Notes: generated by a model not told the origin, from the sequence alone. A DNA stretch of 64,000 bases from Mariaggregatimicrobium sp964498785 (GCA_964498785.1 CAZCJL010000009.1:41251-105250); one strand, 5' to 3'. Positions 54,500-63,360 are shown, counted from the first letter of the stretch. Numbers and translations: made by a program.

Positions 54500-55255
54500 T
54501 TAGTTATTATTTAATGGCATTGAAAGTGTTACTGTGCTTGTGCCGTTATGAAATCCCGCGGATACAGCGGGTACGGAGCGACTAAACATTTCTTTATCAA
54601 ATGCTGGAAAGAAAAATAACGAATCAAGCACATTATAAATCCAGATGCCTGCTGACGCCCATAACCAGAGCCTGGATTTTTCATATCGATCATCCGCTAT
54701 TTGATGTTTTTGCACAGCGATATCCCAGTATCCATTTCTCAGGTGATAGTATCGCCTGTTTGCCTGGTATTGATCCATGGCGTCATCAAGTTCATCAACA
54801 GCCTGGTGATAATCATTTAGAGCGATGACGGATCCGACGATAGAACCGATTTGCAGCATATTAAGAAATAATCCATACATTTTCCGCTCCGAATAAATTT
54901 GACCCCAACCAGTAAAAACCATAGAACGTACGCATGCTTTTAAACGTGTTTTCGGATTTAACTTTATATTAAGCAAGCCATTTTCAGTGCCTGAAAAAAA
55001 ATATTCATGCTTTCGCTTTTCATATCCGCTTTTAAATGCATATATTTGATAATTACCCTGAAGACCGGCTCTGAGTTTAAATGGGGCGACTCCAACGTAA
55101 GTGCTTTCCCCTTCAAACTGAACTAATGCACCGGCCGGAGTTGTTTTTATATAAAGTGTATTTTGTTTGTTTTGAGCCATCAAATACGTTTTCCCCGGAA
55201 TATATTGATTGCAAAAAATAAAGATAACAATAATAAAAATAATTTTTGTTCGCAT
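54500..55255 (-). CDS. PEGA-domain protein with DUF5683-like C-terminal part
   Basis: The 251-residue protein has a signal peptide (residues 1-28), a PEGA-like domain (TLYIKTTPAGALVQFEGESTYVGVAPFKL, about 33-100), then SMVFTGWGQIYSERKMYGLF near 113, the SxxxPGxGQxY-like motif of DUF5683 proteins, and membrane helices near 125-145 and 195-215. It lies between the priming transferase and the FN3 lipoprotein gene. An envelope role in the export machinery is inferred. Confidence 0.75.
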   Translation of the reverse strand: MRTKIIFIIVIFIFCNQYIPGKTYLMAQNKQNTLYIKTTPAGALVQFEGESTYVGVAPFKLRAGLQGNYQIYAFKSGYEKRKHEYFFSGTENGLLNIKLNPKTRLKACVRSMVFTGWGQIYSERKMYGLFLNMLQIGSIVGSVIALNDYHQAVDELDDAMDQYQANRRYYHLRNGYWDIAVQKHQIADDRYEKSRLWLWASAGIWIYNVLDSLFFFPAFDKEMFSRSVPAVSAGFHNGTSTVTLSMPLNNN

Positions 55256-55263
55256 TATATATC

Positions 55264-56187
55264 CTATATCTTGCCAGACAATTTTTTATGGAGTGTCGTA
55301 AAGATGATTTTAAAGTAAGACACAAGATTTCCGTTTTGACAATATGTCAAATCATAATTCAATTTTGTTCTTACACTCTCAATCGAATAATCATGCCCGC
55401 AATTAACCTGCGCCAGCCCGGTTAATCCGGGTTTCACTTTTAGTCGCTCGATGTAAAAAGGAATCCGAGCTGCCAATTCATTCGTAAAATGAGGTCGTTC
55501 CGGTCGAGGCCCAACGAAACTCATTTCGCTTTTTAATATATTGATGATTTGCGGCAATTCATCCAAATGTGTGTAGCGAAGAAACCTGCCAATTGGCGTA
55601 ATTCGCGGGTCATTGATTGTTGCCCATACCGGACCGCACTTGTTTTCTGCATCATGTTTCATTGTGCGAAATTTGTAGATCGTAAACGGAGCGCCATATA
55701 AATTATTATGACGACGATCTGTTGCACGTCTGTTGTATTTAGTGTCTATGCGAATAGACCTGCGACTCGATTTTCGACGATTACGCCCGATACGCGTTTG
55801 TGTATATAAAACAGGACCACTGGAATCGAGTTTTATTAAAATTGCAATAATCAAAAAAACCACAGTAAATGGTATTAAGCATATAAAAGATCCAATTACG
55901 TCAAAGATTCTTTTTACATAACTATTCACGTTTTCGAGCATGCCACTTGTTTTTCCGTTCTTAAAAAACTCTATAGGGAACAATGTGTAAACAATTAACG
56001 AAATGAGTAAAAGAACCGGAGAAACAATAACGCTCCAAATAATTCGTTTAAGCTTGTAAATAAATCCTGATGTAATGGGTAACGTATACATCGGCTTATT
56101 AATAGCAGTGGTTTCTTTCATAGATGAATTTGATGTTAAATATGATTCTGAATAGTTGCTATTCTGAACTGTTGTATTTACTTCCAT
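55264..56187 (-). CDS. Priming undecaprenyl-phosphate sugar phosphotransferase (WbaP/WcaJ type)
   Basis: The 307-residue enzyme has one hydrophobic segment near 37-60, a second helix (VIGSFICLIPFTVVFLIIAI) and the bacterial sugar transferase domain: SSGPVLYTQTRIGRN, FTIYKFRTMKHDAENKCGPVWA, LRYTHLDELPQIINILKSEMSFVGPRPERP and KPGLTGLAQVN. It puts the first sugar phosphate on the lipid carrier. A basic insert (residues about 125-150, RKSSRRSIRIDTKYNRRATDRRHN) interrupts the domain. The ATG at 56187 follows GGGGGA closely, so the open frame to 56229 is not used. First gene of the EPS operon. Confidence 0.93.
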   Translation of the reverse strand: MEVNTTVQNSNYSESYLTSNSSMKETTAINKPMYTLPITSGFIYKLKRIIWSVIVSPVLLLISLIVYTLFPIEFFKNGKTSGMLENVNSYVKRIFDVIGSFICLIPFTVVFLIIAILIKLDSSGPVLYTQTRIGRNRRKSSRRSIRIDTKYNRRATDRRHNNLYGAPFTIYKFRTMKHDAENKCGPVWATINDPRITPIGRFLRYTHLDELPQIINILKSEMSFVGPRPERPHFTNELAARIPFYIERLKVKPGLTGLAQVNCGHDYSIESVRTKLNYDLTYCQNGNLVSYFKIIFTTLHKKLSGKI

Positions 56188-56579
56188 AATTCCCCCGTGT
56201 ATTTGTATCAAACTGACACACGTTGTCAATATTTAGAACACATTTGTTGAATATTGATCGATGATAAGTAGAAGTGCATCAACCTGTTTAGTAAAACCTG
56301 ATTTTTGAAAATAACGGTAATATGCTTTGTTGTAACTGAAATATATTTAATAAATTATACAATAATTCACAAATTACAATTGTATATTAAAATAGAAATC
56401 ATTGTGAAAATAAAGAGGATAAAAAAAACATTAAAAAAGATATAGATCATTAACAGCAGAAATATGACCGGTGAATACTCAAATTGATCACTTAAGACTC
56501 TAATAAACAATAATAAAAATAATAAAAAAACTATATTTGAATTAATTATAATGACTTAACATAAATATTTAATCGTTTT

Positions 56580-56595
56580 TGCAAGTATTGTACCA
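56580..56595 (-). promoter_or_regulatory. Sigma-54-like (-24/-12) promoter facing the EPS operon
   Basis: On the minus strand TGGTACAATACTTGCA matches TGGCACGNNNNTTGCW, with C-to-T in the -24 box and A for G after it. GG and GC are separated by exactly 10 bp and the -12 box is perfect. The -24 box TGGTAC is the same variant as in the PEP-CTERM gene promoter at 10772-10788. Predicted start near 56569. Confidence 0.65.
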
Positions 56596-56744
56596 TGCAT
56601 AAAATTTCAAAAATTAACAAATTTAAAAATAATAAGATTCATAATATTAATATGTTAATTAGTATCTGTTTTATTGATTGTAAATATTTTAAACACTTGC
56701 GCTGTATTTAATTGATACACGTATTGAGAATTCGAGTTATAATG

Positions 56745-56757
56745 TCTCATAATGAGA
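56745..56757. promoter_or_regulatory. Palindrome upstream of the EPS sigma-54 promoter
   Basis: TCTCAT-A-ATGAGA is a perfect 13-bp palindrome about 150 bp upstream of the -24 element, a usual distance for sigma-54 activator sites. Binding by PrsR is an inference. Confidence 0.35.
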
Positions 56758-56829
56758 GGCATGTGATAAATGAAAACAAATGAAAGCGGTCGTATTTACA
56801 GAAGTGTTTATAATTTATAGAAAAAGATA

Positions 56830-56858
56830 TTGACTTTTTAATTTGAAATCTTTATAAT
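56830..56858 (+). promoter_or_regulatory. Sigma-70-type promoter of pheST
   Basis: TTGACT (56830-56835), a 17-bp spacer and TATAAT (56853-56858) form a near-consensus promoter, with start expected near 56865, about 60 bp before pheS. No attenuator-like leader fits in that space. Confidence 0.85.
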
Positions 56859-56924
56859 ATAAGTCATTTATTCTAAATTGATCCGCATATTAATGAGATA
56901 ATTTTCCGGATTGGAGCAATGAAA

Positions 56925-57944
56925 ATGAAAGAGATTCAACAAAAGTTAATGGATGATTTAGCGAATGCTTCTTCAATAAAAGAAGTTGAAGAAATACGAG
57001 TGCGCTATTTGGGTAAAAAGGGTTTATTAACGCTGCAATGGAAAAATGCTGATTTTAAAAGCATGTCCCCTGCAGAACGAAAAAATTTTGGAATTCAATT
57101 CAATAAAATAAAAAACAGTGCAGAAGCGCAAATTCTGGAGGCTGTGGAAAACCAACAAGTCGCCGGATCACGAACAATCGACGTTGATGCAACATTGCCC
57201 GGGACCGATCGCCGGGTTGGTTGCCTGCATCCGATTACATTAATTCAAATGGAATTGGAAGAAATTTTTCACGGGATGGGTTTCCGGGTACTTGCAGGTA
57301 ATGATGTTGAAGAAGAATTTTATAATTTTGATGCATTGAATATTCCCGCGGATCATCCGGCCAGAGAAACGCAGGATACGTTCTGGCTGACAAACGGAAT
57401 GCTGCTCAGAACACACACGTCCGCTTATCAGGTACGTGCAATAGAACAATATGGCGTCCCGTTACGGGCAATTTTCCCTGGCAGATGTTTTCGTTATGAA
57501 TCCGTGGACGCAAGCCACGAAAATACATTTTACCAATTAGAGGGGTTAATGGTCGATGATGATATCTCTATTGCCAATCTGATCGCAGTCATGAAAACAC
57601 TCCTTAGCGAAATTTTTCATAAAGACGTTTCCGTGCGACTGCGTCCGGGTTTCTTTCCCTTTGTTGAGCCAGGATTTGAACTCGATTGCCAGTGCCTGAT
57701 TTGTGAGGGAAAAGGATGCGCCACCTGTAAAAATACAGGTTGGATTGAACTTATCCCGTGTGGTCTTGTGCATCCAAAAGTATTGGAGTATGGCGGCGTC
57801 GATTCAAAAAAATACAGTGGTTTTGCTTTCGGGCTTGGTTTAACTCGTTTAGCGATGATGAAATTCGGTATACCCGAAATTCGGCTGTTTAATTCCGGTG
57901 ATATTCGTTTTTACCAACAATTCCCCGCATCTGGTTCGATTTAA
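56925..57944 (+). CDS. pheS: Phenylalanyl-tRNA synthetase alpha subunit
   Basis: The 339-residue subunit has the N-terminal coiled coil (1-90), motif 2 (FPGRCFRYESVDASHENTFYQLEG near 190), a CQCLICEGKGCATCKNTGWIE cysteine-rich segment near 250 and motif 3 GFAFGLGLTRLAMMKFGI near 305. It charges tRNA-Phe as part of an alpha2-beta2 enzyme. The ATG at 56925 is preferred over 56919 because GGAG at 56913-56916 is then 8 bp away rather than 2. Confidence 0.97.
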   Translation: MKEIQQKLMDDLANASSIKEVEEIRVRYLGKKGLLTLQWKNADFKSMSPAERKNFGIQFNKIKNSAEAQILEAVENQQVAGSRTIDVDATLPGTDRRVGCLHPITLIQMELEEIFHGMGFRVLAGNDVEEEFYNFDALNIPADHPARETQDTFWLTNGMLLRTHTSAYQVRAIEQYGVPLRAIFPGRCFRYESVDASHENTFYQLEGLMVDDDISIANLIAVMKTLLSEIFHKDVSVRLRPGFFPFVEPGFELDCQCLICEGKGCATCKNTGWIELIPCGLVHPKVLEYGGVDSKKYSGFAFGLGLTRLAMMKFGIPEIRLFNSGDIRFYQQFPASGSI

Positions 57945-57955
57945 AGGAGAGTATA

Positions 57956-60340
57956 ATGAAAATTTCGTTAGAATGGATTTCTCAGTATGTTGATATATCA
58001 GATTTAGACCCTATGATAATCGCTAACCGACTGACAATGGCAACTGCCGAGGTCGAAGGTGTTGAAACTCTGAAACGCACGATTAAAGGCATTGTCGTTG
58101 GCGAGGTTATTTCTGTTAAAAAAATTTCTCAGGATAATAAATTAAGCCTGGTTGAAGTTGACTGTGGTGAAAAAAAATATGTAACAGTGTGCGGAGCGCC
58201 GAATGTTAGAGTCGGAATGAAATCTGCCTTTGCCCCTCCCGGAGTGATGAGCGCCGGAAATATGAAAATTGAAAAGACAACCATCGCCGGACATACCAGC
58301 GAAGGAATCCTTTGTTCTTCAAAAGAACTGGGGATGAGTGATTTTCATGATATTATCCTGGAAATTCCGATATCAGTGAAAACCGGCTCCCTGTTATCCG
58401 ATATCATCCCGGAGACAGATTCTATCGTGGAAATCGATAACAAAAGTCTTACTCACAGACCTGATCTGTGGGGACACTATGGATTTGCGTGCGAAGTGGC
58501 TGCTATTTTCGGTAAGGATTTAAAACCGCTGCAATTGGATGATTTAACATCGTATCAGAATCTTCCGGAATACCCGTTACAAATTGAAGATTATACAGGA
58601 TGTCGCTGTTACTGCTGTATCGAAATGAAATTAGCTGTCCGCCCGTCTCCACTGCCAATTCAATGGCGACTTCATGCACTGGGGCAGCGAACATTCAATT
58701 TGCTTGTTGATTTGACAAACTACATTATGCTGGAACTGGCTCAACCCATGCACGCGTTTGACGGCGATAAACTGAAAGCCGTGAAAGTCGGACCATTTGG
58801 CAAAGAAGGCAGCTTTACAACGTTGGATGATCAGCGCCGAAAAATGCTGCCCACCGACTTAATGATCTGGAATGAACAGGAACCTGTTGCTCTGGCGGGA
58901 ATTATGGGGGGCGTTAACTCTGAGGTTTGTGAAGGAACATCCAAATTATTACTTGAAAGTGCAAACTTTCTCGGCTCACGCATTCGACGCACGTCTGTTC
59001 GGCTGGGACTGCGCACCGACGCCAGTCAACGATTCGAAAAAGATCAGCCGCCGATAAATACGAAAATCGCCATTCAACGATTTGTGAGTCTCGTGAAGCA
59101 ATCCGGGGCTGATCATGAAATTCTTTCCCGGTTGACAATCGATGGGGATTTGAAAGATGAATTTCGCCATGTAGATGTGCCCGTTGATTTTCTGAATGCG
59201 CGTGTCGGAATGGAAATACCAAAGCACGAAATGTTCAGGATTTTAAACGCATTGGGTTTTACTGCTAAAGATAAAGACGCCAATACAATAAATGTAGGCA
59301 TCCCTCCGTTTCGCAGTGCAAAGGACATTTCTATTCCGTATGACATTTTAGAAGAAATATGCCGTGTTTATGGATTTGATAATATTGAGCCGCAATTACC
59401 CCAACAATTTTTAGAAACAGTGCATATTGATGAACAACTGCGAAATGAGCATAAAGCCAGAAGATTATTGGCGCTGGGACATGGTGCTCTGGAGGTTCAC
59501 ACCTACAGTTGGTTTGATGATTACTGGCTGCAAATATTCAGATTTGAACCTGGCGAAACACTGGTGCTCAAAAATCCGAGCGCTGGAAATATGAGTCGAA
59601 TGCGGACCACACTGGCGCCGAATGTGTTGAGCCTGGTTAAACAAAATTATTTGCACCGCGACGAATTCCGTGTTTTTGAAATAGGGCGGGTCTATAAACC
59701 AACATCAGAAAATAAATGCGATGAAACAACATGCTTATGTGGACTTAGTTTTAAACAAACGAAATCATACAATTTGGAATTACATTTTCGGGAGGTGCGC
59801 GGCATTTTAGAAGACCTCGCACTCACGACGTCAGCCGGCAACTTGTCGTTCTCACCGTTTGAAGAAACAAAAAATAAAGACACAATCGCCGGCCATCAAT
59901 CAATAATATTGATTGATGATAAAAAAGTCGGTTATCTCGGGATTCCGGAAAATCGAATTTTAAAAGAACTGGCGCCCAATGCCCAGGTAATCTGGTTTGA
60001 AATCGAATTTCACAAATTTTTCGGACCAATTTATCCGGCGATTAAATACAAGCCGTCCTCCGAATTTCCGGGTTCCTGGATGGATTTTTCCATTGTATGG
60101 GACACAGACGCTGGCTATGATAAATTGATTGAAAAAATCGATAAATTCTCTCATCCGTTAATTGTTGAACGCGAATTTGTTGCAATATACAAAGGAAAAC
60201 CATTACCAAAAGGCAAGGGAAGTTATTCGTTCCGATATTTGATTGGGCTCAATGAACGGACGATTACTGGTGAAGAAATTGAGGAGTTTAAAAAACAGTA
60301 CCTGGACTTTTTACAGGCCCAGGCACTGGAGTTGAGATAA
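57956..60340 (+). CDS. pheT: Phenylalanyl-tRNA synthetase beta subunit
   Basis: The 794-residue protein has the N-terminal OB-fold tRNA-binding domain (VVGEVISVKKISQDNKLSLVEVDCG near 48), B3/B4 editing region (SLTHRPDLWGHYGFACEVA, YTGCRCYCCIEM), B5 and the C-terminal FDX-ACB domain (SSEFPGSWMDFSIVWD, from about 700). AAAGGAGAG lies just upstream of the ATG. Standard pheST operon, 11 bp apart. Confidence 0.97.
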   Translation: MKISLEWISQYVDISDLDPMIIANRLTMATAEVEGVETLKRTIKGIVVGEVISVKKISQDNKLSLVEVDCGEKKYVTVCGAPNVRVGMKSAFAPPGVMSAGNMKIEKTTIAGHTSEGILCSSKELGMSDFHDIILEIPISVKTGSLLSDIIPETDSIVEIDNKSLTHRPDLWGHYGFACEVAAIFGKDLKPLQLDDLTSYQNLPEYPLQIEDYTGCRCYCCIEMKLAVRPSPLPIQWRLHALGQRTFNLLVDLTNYIMLELAQPMHAFDGDKLKAVKVGPFGKEGSFTTLDDQRRKMLPTDLMIWNEQEPVALAGIMGGVNSEVCEGTSKLLLESANFLGSRIRRTSVRLGLRTDASQRFEKDQPPINTKIAIQRFVSLVKQSGADHEILSRLTIDGDLKDEFRHVDVPVDFLNARVGMEIPKHEMFRILNALGFTAKDKDANTINVGIPPFRSAKDISIPYDILEEICRVYGFDNIEPQLPQQFLETVHIDEQLRNEHKARRLLALGHGALEVHTYSWFDDYWLQIFRFEPGETLVLKNPSAGNMSRMRTTLAPNVLSLVKQNYLHRDEFRVFEIGRVYKPTSENKCDETTCLCGLSFKQTKSYNLELHFREVRGILEDLALTTSAGNLSFSPFEETKNKDTIAGHQSIILIDDKKVGYLGIPENRILKELAPNAQVIWFEIEFHKFFGPIYPAIKYKPSSEFPGSWMDFSIVWDTDAGYDKLIEKIDKFSHPLIVEREFVAIYKGKPLPKGKGSYSFRYLIGLNERTITGEEIEEFKKQYLDFLQAQALELR

Positions 60341-60722
60341 AATTAACATAAGCTGACGCCAAACGCACATTCACATTTGGATTTTATTGCCCCGGAGTTT
60401 GGCACGCCCCGGTTCAAACCATAAACAGCAATAGTCGACCTGAAAGGGAATCGCCATCGAGATGAAGATGTAAAATAAATTTTCTACGAGCTTTATGGCA
60501 ATGAGTCCGCAGGACTTTTCTCTGTGGAAATATGAGTAAAGTGGGATGGCCAATAACCAGAGAACAATACAGGCCAAAATCAATACGTCGGGAATAAACC
60601 GTGTAGTATCCCGGCAGGACTTTGAAGATTGTTGGATATGAATTTCATTTATGAATCGCTGCAGGAGAACATTGTACTTTAACTATTCGTACTGCCAATC
60701 GATTCTCTTTATTTTATTACTG

Positions 60723-60750
60723 TTGATTTAGGTTATAAAACAGCTAAAAT
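60723..60750 (+). promoter_or_regulatory. Possible sigma-70 promoter of the Usp gene
   Basis: TTGATT (60723-60728), a 16-bp spacer and TAAAAT (60745-60750) form a moderate match to the -35/-10 consensus, about 80 bp before the ATG. Confidence 0.4.
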
Positions 60751-60793
60751 TAACCCGCATAAATAGTGCTTGTATTTTATAAAATAAATTATT

Positions 60794-60820
60794 ATTTTTA
60801 AGAATTTGTAACTTAAAAAT
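60794..60820 (+). promoter_or_regulatory. Leader hairpin directly before the Usp ribosome binding site
   Basis: ATTTTTAAG (60794-60802) and CTTAAAAAT (60812-60820) pair perfectly over 9 bp with a 9-base loop. GGAGG (60823-60827) begins two bases after it, so the stem could influence translation or mRNA stability. Confidence 0.45.
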
Positions 60821-60831
60821 ATGGAGGGTTT

Positions 60832-61659
60832 ATGATAAATCGTATTCTGATCCCTCTGGACGAATACCGCTATTCCAAAATTGCACTCGAATACGGATTG
60901 AATTTGGTGCCTGACGGAAGCTGTCATCTGGATGGTATATATATTATTGATGTGCCTTCTATTGAAAAATCAGTAGGCCCGATTCCGGCAGGCGGGACAC
61001 ATTACGCGCAGAAAGAACAAATCGCACGTATTAAAAAAGAGAGAAAAATTTCTACTGATGTGGTGCGCGAATTTAGCGAGTTCTGCGCTGCAAAAAATAT
61101 CAGGCATCAAACGAGTGTTTTAGAAGGCGATCCCGAAGATATTATTATCAATGAATCACGATATTATGATTTGGTTATTGTTGCATTTCAGACCTCGTTT
61201 CGTTATAGTGAAAAATTTGACAAAGGCATAAAACATGAATTGATCAGCAATGAAGTACGACCAGTATTGATTATTCCAAAAGAATATCGGGAAATAAAAA
61301 AAATTATCCTTTGTTTTGATGGCATGATTCAGTCGACAAAAGCTATTCAGCAATTTGTTAAATTGGAAATCTGGCGTGGACGCGAAATTTATTTAATTCA
61401 TATCAATAATAATAACGAAGTCGGGGGACGGCTGTTAAATAAAATAGGCGGTTATTTAGATGCCTGGGAAATACCTTTTGAGAAAGTGCTGTTACCCGGT
61501 AATCCAAAAGAACAGATATCAGATTTCATTAAAAAAAACAAGATTGATCTCGCTGTGCTGGGAGCCCATGGTAAGAAAAACCTGATGAAGTTTTTTGTGG
61601 GAAGTACAACCGACCGTTTCATCAAAAAAGCAGAAATACCGCTTTTCATATTTCATTAA
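60832..61659 (+). CDS. Universal stress protein, two tandem Usp domains
   Basis: The 275-residue protein has a first Usp domain (NRILIPLDEYRYSKIALEYGLNL, about 1-150) and a second (KKIILCFDGMIQSTKAIQQF, about 155-275) ending DLAVLGAHGKKNLMKFFVGSTTDRFIKKAEIPLFIF. The G-2x-G-9x-G-S/T nucleotide motif is close to GAHGKKNLMKFFVGST, though the second glycine is replaced. GGAGG precedes the ATG. It is followed after 46 bp by the antiporter gene, so the two may be co-transcribed. Confidence 0.88.
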   Translation: MINRILIPLDEYRYSKIALEYGLNLVPDGSCHLDGIYIIDVPSIEKSVGPIPAGGTHYAQKEQIARIKKERKISTDVVREFSEFCAAKNIRHQTSVLEGDPEDIIINESRYYDLVIVAFQTSFRYSEKFDKGIKHELISNEVRPVLIIPKEYREIKKIILCFDGMIQSTKAIQQFVKLEIWRGREIYLIHINNNNEVGGRLLNKIGGYLDAWEIPFEKVLLPGNPKEQISDFIKKNKIDLAVLGAHGKKNLMKFFVGSTTDRFIKKAEIPLFIFH

Positions 61660-61705
61660 AGTGTGTCGGTTTACAGGATCAAATACACGGAGTTGGAATA
61701 TTATT

Positions 61706-63178
61706 ATGAAATATTTTATAGCTCTATTGTTGATTTTAATTGCTGTAACACTAATATATGGGCTATTTTTCTCGTATCACCATGAAATTCACGCACACAA
61801 AGATTCTGAATTAGGAACAGTATTGCCGCTCTGGAGCGCACTCCCTTTCGCTGGTATCTTGCTTTCAATAGCGTTTTTCCCGATTTTCGCTCCTGGTTTT
61901 TGGCATAATCATTTTAATAAAGTATCCGCATTTTGGGCGCTCGCTTTTGCCATTCCCTTTGCGTTAAAATACGGCAACGAAGCTTTCTGTGAAATACTAC
62001 ACATCTATTTACTCGATTATTTTCCGTTTATCATTTTGTTATGGGCGTTGTTTACAATATCGGGTGGAATTTTGGTGGAAGGTACACTTAAAGGAACTGC
62101 TAAATTAAATACAATTTTTATTCTTATCGGTACTTTAATAGCATCCTGGATTGGAACGACCGGCGCTTCCATGTTACTTATTCGGCCGTTGTTGCGGGCA
62201 AACGCAAAACGAAAACACAAAATCCATATTGTCATCTTTTTTATTTTCCTGGTGAGTAATATCGGGGGGGCATTAACTCCGCTCGGTGATCCGCCGCTCT
62301 TTTTAGGTTTTCTGCACCATGTGCCCTTTTTCTGGACTTTGCGGTTAATCGTTCCAATGGGATTTATTTCAATTATTTTATTAAGTCTTTTCTTTATAAT
62401 TGATACAATTTTGTGCATCAAAGAAAAAAAAGAAAAGCAATTATCAGTAGAAAATGAGCTGTTAAAAAATCCATGTGAAGAAATTGAAACAGAACCCATT
62501 CGTATTCGCGGTATCGTCAATGTCCTCTTTTTAATAGGGGTTATTGGTGGCGTATTGATGAGTGGATTATTGCATTTCGGAACCGTCGAAATAAACAGTA
62601 TACAAATGTCAGTTCAAAGTATAGCAAGAGATATGATTCTGATTTTAATGGGGATGTTATCGCTTTATTTTACACCAAAAGCAATTCGAGAGGCAAATGA
62701 ATTTACCTGGTTCCCCATCAAAGAAGTTGCTTATCTTTTTGCCGGAATTTTTATGACGATTATCCCGGCATTAGCAATGTTGAAAGCCGGAACGCATGGT
62801 AATCTGGCATTTATTGTTCGAGCTGTTGAGCGCCCGCTTGATTATTTCTGGATTACAGGTCTGCTTTCCAGTTTCTTGGATAATGCCCCAACCTATCTAA
62901 CTTTTTTAAATACACAACTGGGAAATTCATTTGCCGGTTTACCAGAGGCGATTGCTGTACATCGGCTTATTGAAGAAAAGGAAATTTATCTCGTTGCAAT
63001 TTCTATCGGAGCGGTTTTTATGGGTGCAAATACCTATATCGGTAATGCACCGAATTTTATGGTTAAGGCTATTGCAGAAGAAAATGGTGTTAAAATGCCC
63101 GGTTTCTTTGGGTACATACTCTATTCCATGGTGATCCTGATACCCTTGTTCGTTTTAGTTAGCATTATTTTCTTTTAA
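61706..63178 (+). CDS. NhaD-like sodium:proton antiporter
   Basis: The 490-residue protein has 12-13 hydrophobic helices and the ion transporter signatures WIGTTGASMLLIRPLLRAN, FIFLVSNIGGALTPLGDPPLFLGF and, near the C-terminus, SSFLDNAPTYLTFLN and SIGAVFMGANTYIGNAPNFMVKAIAEE. These are features of the NhaD/citrate-transporter superfamily. Expected role: Na+ (or Li+)/H+ exchange at the inner membrane. The ATG at 61706 fits the first membrane helix; the frame is open further upstream into the Usp gene. Confidence 0.9.
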   Translation: MKYFIALLLILIAVTLIYGLFFSYHHEIHAHKDSELGTVLPLWSALPFAGILLSIAFFPIFAPGFWHNHFNKVSAFWALAFAIPFALKYGNEAFCEILHIYLLDYFPFIILLWALFTISGGILVEGTLKGTAKLNTIFILIGTLIASWIGTTGASMLLIRPLLRANAKRKHKIHIVIFFIFLVSNIGGALTPLGDPPLFLGFLHHVPFFWTLRLIVPMGFISIILLSLFFIIDTILCIKEKKEKQLSVENELLKNPCEEIETEPIRIRGIVNVLFLIGVIGGVLMSGLLHFGTVEINSIQMSVQSIARDMILILMGMLSLYFTPKAIREANEFTWFPIKEVAYLFAGIFMTIIPALAMLKAGTHGNLAFIVRAVERPLDYFWITGLLSSFLDNAPTYLTFLNTQLGNSFAGLPEAIAVHRLIEEKEIYLVAISIGAVFMGANTYIGNAPNFMVKAIAEENGVKMPGFFGYILYSMVILIPLFVLVSIIFF

Positions 63179-63230
63179 TACCTAAATTTCTATACTGAAT
63201 ACTAACACTGAAAAATTAAATCTTTTTGTC

Positions 63231-63299
63231 CGCGAAATACACGGGAAAACATGAAATTTAAATAACAACCGCTTTTCATGTATTTTCGTGTGTTTCGTG
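63231..63299. repeat. Imperfect inverted repeat downstream of the antiporter gene
   Basis: CGCGAAATACACGGG... (63231-63256) and ...TTCGTGTGTTTCGTG (63274-63299) are 26-base arms with 5 mismatches around a 17-base loop. This resembles the CACGAAACACACGAAAA-type palindromes that recur between genes in many environmental bacterial genomes. No T run follows, so it is not a standard terminator. Confidence 0.7.
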
Positions 63300-63360
63300 A
63301 GGCAGTTTTAGTTAATAATTTTTATATTAGAATTGTAGGAATAATCAATATTTGTCCGGT

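Larger units (their letters stand above)
56188..56924. other. Long divergent regulatory region between the EPS operon and pheS
   Basis: About 740 bp of very AT-rich sequence without a plausible gene. It holds a sigma-54-like promoter for the EPS operon (56580-56595, minus), a TCTCAT-A-ATGAGA palindrome (56745-56757), and the pheS promoter (56830-56858, plus). The EPS transcript would have an untranslated leader of about 380 bases. Confidence 0.75.
60341..60831. other. Intergenic region between pheT and the Usp gene
   Basis: A 491-bp stretch. A minus-strand frame at 60371-60583 (70 codons, starting MILACIVLWLLAIPLYSY) is open but has no recognisable family and no good ribosome binding site, so I do not call it a gene. 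Before the Usp gene there is a possible promoter (60723-60750), a 14-bp palindrome TATTTTATAAAATA (60773-60786) and a hairpin (60794-60820). No pheT terminator was recognised. Confidence 0.6.

Noticed and set aside
56188..56924. tRNA or riboswitch in the long intergenic region
   Set aside because: No cloverleaf, TTCRANY-like T-loop or known riboswitch core was recognised; the sequence is uniformly AT-rich.
62017..62520. 167-codon minus-strand open frame
   Set aside because: Antisense to the middle of the antiporter gene, whose helices and motifs are clear; the product is low-complexity and basic.
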